Positions 13,844 through 17,115 of a stretch of 17,115 bases of DNA are shown here, piece by piece (within the stretch, counting starts at the first letter, position 1; every line of letters starts with the position of its first letter). The DNA lies in the NCBI GenBank assembly GCA_024404125.1, contig JAKSQL010000008.1, forward strand, positions 1 to 17,115, written 5' to 3'. Both the position numbers and the translations under genes were made by a program. The notes below the pieces were generated by a model that ran no database searches, had not been told where the DNA came from, and was given only the letters and a program-made list of their open reading frames with translations. This DNA is from Clostridia bacterium. Its GTDB lineage: Bacteria > Bacillota > Clostridia > Oscillospirales > Acutalibacteraceae.

Positions 13844-14959
13844 TCATCTTTCTTCCGAAACGGTCATTTGAAGTTGCATAATATTATCCGCACGGTCGAT
13901 TTTTGTTTGTTCGTCTATTTGATTTTCCATAGCGCCCGCAACGGTGTCTTCCTCCGCAGAGTAAGCAAAACAACCAAGACGGTCAAACTTTGTTTCCTTT
14001 ACAAAGTTTGCAAGGGTTTCAAATTGCTTTTCGCTCTCTCCGGGAAATCCCGTAATAAGCGTGGTGCGAACGGTAACACCCGGCACCTTTTCGCGTATCC
14101 GTTTTATAAGCGCCGTAAGCGACTTTACGTCACCTTTGCGGTTCATTCTTTTAAGAATTTCGCCGTCAGCATGCTGAATGGGAATGTCAAGATACTTTAC
14201 AAGTTTTTTCTCGCTTGCCAACAGTTCCAAAAACTCATCACTTATGCGCTCGGGGTAGGTGTAAAGCGTGCGTATCCAATGAAGTCCCTCTATTTTAACA
14301 AGTTCTTTTAACAGTTCGCAAAGCATCGGCTTGCCGTAAATATCGGTGCCGTAGGCAGTGGTATCCTGCGCTACTACGGTAAGTTCCTTAACACCCGATT
14401 TTGCAAGACGTTTTGCTTCGCTTACACAGTCTTCGATTTTTCTGCTGCGCATTCTGCCGCGGATTTTAGGTATTATACAGTAGGTACAACAGTTATCGCA
14501 ACCGTCCCCGATTTTAAGATATGTAGAAAACGGATACTCGCCTAAAATTCTTCTGCCGTTTAAATCAAGGTCTTCTTTTTTGCCAAAAAAGTTTGCTTTT
14601 TTACCCTTAATTGCGCCTTTTACGATTTCGGCAATATTGGTGTTCTGACCTATGCCCACGCACACGTCAACTTCGGGAATTTCCTCTGTTACGTCGTCTT
14701 TATATCTTTCCGCAAGACAACCCGTTACTATAACCGCCTTGCATTTGCCTGCGGTTTTGTATCTTGCCGCCTCGAGAATATTCTCTATTGCTTCTTTCTT
14801 GGCATCCTCAATAAAAGCGCAGGTGTTGATTACTATTGCATCCGCATCCGACTGCTCGCCGGTTATTTCCATTCCCGCATTTTTAAGCGAGTATAAAATC
14901 ATTTCGGCATCAACCGTGTTTTTCGGGCACCCCAAAGATACCACACTTACCTTGTACAT
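13844..14959 (-). CDS. rimO: Ribosomal protein S12 methylthiotransferase, truncated by in-frame TGA
   Basis: 371 residues remain of a protein that is usually about 440. The N-terminal UPF0004 domain has its three cluster cysteines (Cys11 in SLGCPKN, Cys47 in NTCAFI, Cys81 in TGCLAERY). The radical SAM motif CX3CX2C is GDGCDNCCTYC (Cys154, Cys158, Cys161). The radical SAM barrel runs to LITGFPGE and later DRLGCFAYSAEE. RimO methylthiolates the conserved Asp of S12 (Asp89 in E. coli numbering). It ends VSEER at TGA 13844-13846, before the TRAM domain that follows in frame (13637-13843). Alignment by eye with the E. coli region ISAERLQEKVG puts a Leu at the stop position; TTA to TGA is one substitution. 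The ATG follows the recX stop by two bases, with GAGGA in the recX end. Loss of TRAM would probably impair S12 recognition (inference). Confidence 0.92.
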   Translation of the reverse strand: MYKVSVVSLGCPKNTVDAEMILYSLKNAGMEITGEQSDADAIVINTCAFIEDAKKEAIENILEAARYKTAGKCKAVIVTGCLAERYKDDVTEEIPEVDVCVGIGQNTNIAEIVKGAIKGKKANFFGKKEDLDLNGRRILGEYPFSTYLKIGDGCDNCCTYCIIPKIRGRMRSRKIEDCVSEAKRLAKSGVKELTVVAQDTTAYGTDIYGKPMLCELLKELVKIEGLHWIRTLYTYPERISDEFLELLASEKKLVKYLDIPIQHADGEILKRMNRKGDVKSLTALIKRIREKVPGVTVRTTLITGFPGESEKQFETLANFVKETKFDRLGCFAYSAEEDTVAGAMENQIDEQTKIDRADNIMQLQMTVSEER

Positions 14960-14961
14960 TT

Positions 14962-15585
14962 TTAAAATTCCTCGTAACTAAGTTCTTCGCAGTAACTTTT
15001 AAGAGTATCTCTTACTGCCGCATAAGAAAAACCCTTTCTTATGAGCGCGGCATAAACCTTTTGAACGTTATCCTTGTTATCAAGTTTACTGCGGTATTTT
15101 TTTTGAAGCAGGGCCATTATTGCCGAAACTTCATCGGTTTCGGCACTGTCAAGCACCGCTTTTGCAATATCGCTCGGTACGCCTTTTGAAAGCAACTTTA
15201 CGTATATTGCCCGTTTTGACATATTTGCTTCAATACACCTTTCGGTGAAATTTTGGGCATATCGGCGGTCATCTATAAGTCCCAACTCTTTTAAACGTGC
15301 GATTGCTTTAGCACAGGCAGAGTCGCTTATATCCGCCCTTTTAAGTTTATCAAAAAGTCCCTTTTCGGTTTGGTCGGCACGGTCTAAAAACCAAAGTGCG
15401 CGCGACTTCGCCCGTTCGTAATCGGAAACGCTTTTAAGTTCCGCGAGTTTGTCAGGCGAGAGATTATCGCCTACTTTTATTACATACTGTGAAAAAATTT
15501 CTTTGTCTAAAAGACAAAACTCACCGTTTGAAAACGAAACCTTTACAAGATGTTTTTTTTGCTGTTTGATTTCGGATATTATCAT
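14962..15585 (-). CDS. recX: Regulatory protein RecX
   Basis: 207 residues in the RecX family of three-helix repeats. It binds RecA filaments and limits RecA activity. Typical blocks are RALWFLDRADQTEKGLFDKL, GLIDDRRYAQNFTERCI, KGVPSDIAKAVL and the C-terminal LIRKGFSYAAVRDTL. An N-terminal 60-residue beta-rich region, IKVSFSNGEFCLLDKEIF-like, is common in clostridial RecX. The start ATG 15583-15585 overlaps the recA stop by one base (TAATG), so the regulator is translationally coupled to its target. The product is cytoplasmic. Confidence 0.93.
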   Translation of the reverse strand: MIISEIKQQKKHLVKVSFSNGEFCLLDKEIFSQYVIKVGDNLSPDKLAELKSVSDYERAKSRALWFLDRADQTEKGLFDKLKRADISDSACAKAIARLKELGLIDDRRYAQNFTERCIEANMSKRAIYVKLLSKGVPSDIAKAVLDSAETDEVSAIMALLQKKYRSKLDNKDNVQKVYAALIRKGFSYAAVRDTLKSYCEELSYEEF

Positions 15586-16730
15586 TATTCGTCAACCGCT
15601 ATGTCTATGTCTACCTTTTTATGTGCTCTTTCGGGCTCTTCTGCTTCAACCGGCATTACTGTCGGCTCGGCTTTTTCCTCGGGAGAGTTTTTATGCTCAA
15701 GGAATGCGGTATACTTCTCCATAATTTTTGCTTCTATTTCATCGGCAAAGTCCGGATTATCGGCAAAGAGCTGTTTAACACTGTCCTTACCCTGACCTAT
15801 TCTTTCTTCTCCGTAATAGAACCAAGCGCCCGAGCGGCGAAGAATTTCAAACTGAAGTCCCATATCAACAAGTTCGCCGTCACGCGAAATGCCTTTGCCG
15901 TACATAATGTCAAACTCCGCCTCTTTAAATGGAGGAGCAACCTTGTTCTTTACAACCCTTGCGCGTGTTCTCGTGCCTACAATTTCGCTGCCGTTCTTTA
16001 TTGCTTCCACTTTTCTTATGTCAAGACGTACAGATGCATAGAACTTAAGCGCTCTGCCGCCGGTGGTGGTTTCGGGGTTGCCGTAAAGCACACCGATTTT
16101 TTCTCTCAACTGATTTATGAATATAGCACAGCAGTTTGACTTTGAAAGCGCGCCGGTAAGTTTTCTTAATGCCTGCGACATAAGGCGTGCGAGTTGACCT
16201 ACGTGGCTGTCGCCCATCTCGCCCTCTATTTCGGCTTTGGTAACAAGCGCCGCTACAGAGTCGATAACAATAATATCAATAGCGCCCGAACGTACAAGTG
16301 CCTCGGCAATTTCGAGTGCTTGTTCGCCCGAATCGGGTTGAGATACAAGAAGCGAGTCAATATCTACACCGAGTGCCTTTGCGTAAATCGGGTCAAGCGC
16401 GTGCTCAACATCTATAAACGCGGCGGTGCCGCCTGCCTTTTGCGCCTCTGCAACACAGTGAAGCGCTACGGTGGTTTTACCTGACGATTCAGGCCCGTAA
16501 ATTTCTACTATTCTGCCTTTTGGAATACCGCCTATGCCGAGCGCGATATCAAGCGCCAAAGAGCCGGTTTTGATATGCTCAACATTCATAGAGGCGTTTT
16601 CTCCAAGGCGCATAACCGCACCTTTGCCGTATTGACGTTCAATCTGCTCTACCGCAGTTTCAAGTGCCTTTTCTTTACCGAGCGCGTTCATATCGCTTAC
16701 GGTTTTTGTTTGTTTTGTTGCTTTTGCCAT
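15585..16730 (-). CDS. recA: Recombinase RecA
   Basis: 381 residues, somewhat longer than the 350 usual because of a charged C-terminal tail. Walker A is GPESSGKTT (79-87), Walker B IIVIDSVAAL (around 153-162, Asp157), loop L1 follows EGEMGDSHVG (169-178), and FINQLREKIG (204-213) precedes loop L2 with NPETTTGGRALKFYASVR. It forms ATP-dependent filaments on single-stranded DNA for strand exchange and SOS induction. The ATG 16728-16730 has GGAGGT eight bases upstream, the best SD in the minus-strand run. No inverted GAAC/GTTC-type LexA box is recognisable in the short upstream gap. recX follows by overlap. Confidence 0.98.
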   Translation of the reverse strand: MAKATKQTKTVSDMNALGKEKALETAVEQIERQYGKGAVMRLGENASMNVEHIKTGSLALDIALGIGGIPKGRIVEIYGPESSGKTTVALHCVAEAQKAGGTAAFIDVEHALDPIYAKALGVDIDSLLVSQPDSGEQALEIAEALVRSGAIDIIVIDSVAALVTKAEIEGEMGDSHVGQLARLMSQALRKLTGALSKSNCCAIFINQLREKIGVLYGNPETTTGGRALKFYASVRLDIRKVEAIKNGSEIVGTRTRARVVKNKVAPPFKEAEFDIMYGKGISRDGELVDMGLQFEILRRSGAWFYYGEERIGQGKDSVKQLFADNPDFADEIEAKIMEKYTAFLEHKNSPEEKAEPTVMPVEAEEPERAHKKVDIDIAVDE

Positions 16731-16738
16731 AATATTTT

Positions 16739-16744
16739 ACCTCC
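16739..16744 (-). promoter_or_regulatory. Ribosome binding site of recA
   Basis: GGAGGT on the minus strand, eight bases before ATG 16730. It fixes the start of RecA at MAKATKQ rather than the internal Met at residue 14. Confidence 0.7.
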
Positions 16745-16760
16745 GTATCAATTTGAGTAT

Positions 16761-16766
16761 ATTATA
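16761..16766 (-). promoter_or_regulatory. Possible -10 element upstream of recA
   Basis: A perfect TATAAT on the minus strand, overlapping the prmC stop and 30 bases before the recA ATG. No good -35 element is found 16-18 bases upstream (only a T-rich stretch inside the prmC end), and there is no extended TGn. It could give recA its own transcript within the longer operon, but the evidence is one hexamer. Confidence 0.35.
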
Positions 16767-17115
16767 ATCCTTTTGCTGTCCCAAAAACTACCCTCTCGTT
16801 TCCACCAAGGTCAGATTTAACACCTATATCGAAATAACCGTTTGCGGATAGAATTTCGCTTACGGCTTTGGCTTCGTCGAAGCCGACCTCAAACATAAGC
16901 TTGCCGTCCGGCAAGAGAGAGTTTGCATAGTTTTTTGCTATCGTGCGGTAAAAATCAAGACCGTCTTCCCCGCCGCAAAGCGCCGTATCCGGCTCAAAGG
17001 TGACCTCTTTTTGCAAAGCCGCCATATCTTTTTGTTTTATGTAAGGCGGGTTGCTTACTATAAGGTCATATTTTTTATCCGCCGCGGCACTCTTGAAAAC
17101 ATCTCCGCAAAGCGC
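16762..17115 (-). CDS. prmC: Peptide chain release factor N5-glutamine methyltransferase, N-terminal part outside window
   Basis: The C-terminal 117 residues are visible, entering open at base 17115 and ending at TAA 16762-16764. The catalytic DLIVSNPPYIK lies upstream of the internal ATG at 17023-17025, showing that the frame continues beyond that Met. FEPDTALCGGEDGLDFYRTI and the final GGNERVVFG are typical PrmC/HemK C-terminal blocks. PrmC methylates the Gln of the GGQ motif in release factors using SAM; NPPY is the Gln-binding motif. It lies 31 bases before recA on the same strand. In Firmicutes prmC often follows prfA, which would lie to the right of this window. The substrate assignment rests on family resemblance. 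Confidence 0.9.
   Translation of the reverse strand, partial: ALCGDVFKSAAADKKYDLIVSNPPYIKQKDMAALQKEVTFEPDTALCGGEDGLDFYRTIAKNYANSLLPDGKLMFEVGFDEAKAVSEILSANGYFDIGVKSDLGGNERVVFGTAKGL

Noticed and set aside
13844..13846. TGA reassigned as a sense codon, or selenocysteine insertion, in rimO
   Set aside because: TGA ends other intact genes in the window (3162-3164, 5597-5599, 7540-7542), and the trmN6-like gene is broken by TAA instead. The rimO position is not a Cys/Sec site in the family, and no SECIS-like hairpin was evident.
13868..14311. A 147-residue plus-strand ORF opposite rimO
   Set aside because: Antisense to the conserved radical SAM core; no family resemblance.
15621..16139. A 172-residue plus-strand ORF opposite recA
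   Set aside because: It is entirely antisense to a strongly conserved recA, with no recognisable domain or RBS.
16731..16790. SOS LexA/DinR box upstream of recA
   Set aside because: No GAAC-N4-GTTC-like inverted pair is present in the short gap or the adjacent prmC end.

Overview
The window reads like a chromosomal segment of a low-to-mid GC anaerobic Clostridia bacterium, most likely a gut Oscillospirales/Ruminococcaceae-type organism. Supporting this are SD-led genes of Firmicutes type (AAGGTG/GGAGG), the recA-recX-rimO-pgsA and cysE-cysS neighbourhoods, a small DUF6472-like Cys protein, and a ferredoxin-type Fe-S enzyme fused to a glycan-modifying domain. The genetic code is the standard bacterial one, because TAA, TGA and TAG all end intact genes here.

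Left part (1-6441, plus strand): a tightly packed surface-glycan decoration operon entered mid-gene. It runs: a LicD-type phosphotransferase (5' end missing); a 780-residue polysaccharide pyruvyl transferase fused to a 2x[4Fe-4S]/FrhB-like module; a class V PLP aminotransferase; a fusion of a TagD-like cytidylyltransferase with a Gfo/Idh/MocA-like oxidoreductase; and a second LicD protein. The last four genes overlap or abut (ATGA, TAAATG, TGATG). Inference: the transaminase and the fusion protein make a CDP-activated, probably amino-bearing, small molecule that one or both LicD proteins transfer to a cell-surface glycan, while the pyruvyl transferase/FrhB protein makes a further modification. 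The substrate cannot be read from the sequence.

Junction (6442-6698): a 257-base non-coding gap between converging operons. It is dense in inverted repeats and ends in a strong bidirectional terminator hairpin.

Right part (6699-17115, minus strand, read right to left): a long co-directional housekeeping run: prmC (5' part outside) > recA > recX > rimO > pgsA > cysE > cysS > trmN6-like methyltransferase > rsmI > LytR-CpsA-Psr protein > a 56-residue Cys-rich protein > plsC-like acyltransferase. Themes are DNA repair, ribosome/tRNA/release-factor modification, cysteine supply and charging, phospholipid synthesis and wall-polymer attachment.

Two genes in this run are interrupted by in-frame stop codons with the remaining coding sequence intact in the same frame: the trmN6-like gene (TAA at 10497-10499) and rimO (TGA at 13844-13846). 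With the stops read through, the proteins would be 242 and 440 residues, close to the usual family lengths. These two lesions, the unusual glycan operon and the structured junction are the main points worth following up. No CRISPR array, tRNA, rRNA, insertion sequence or phage gene was seen.
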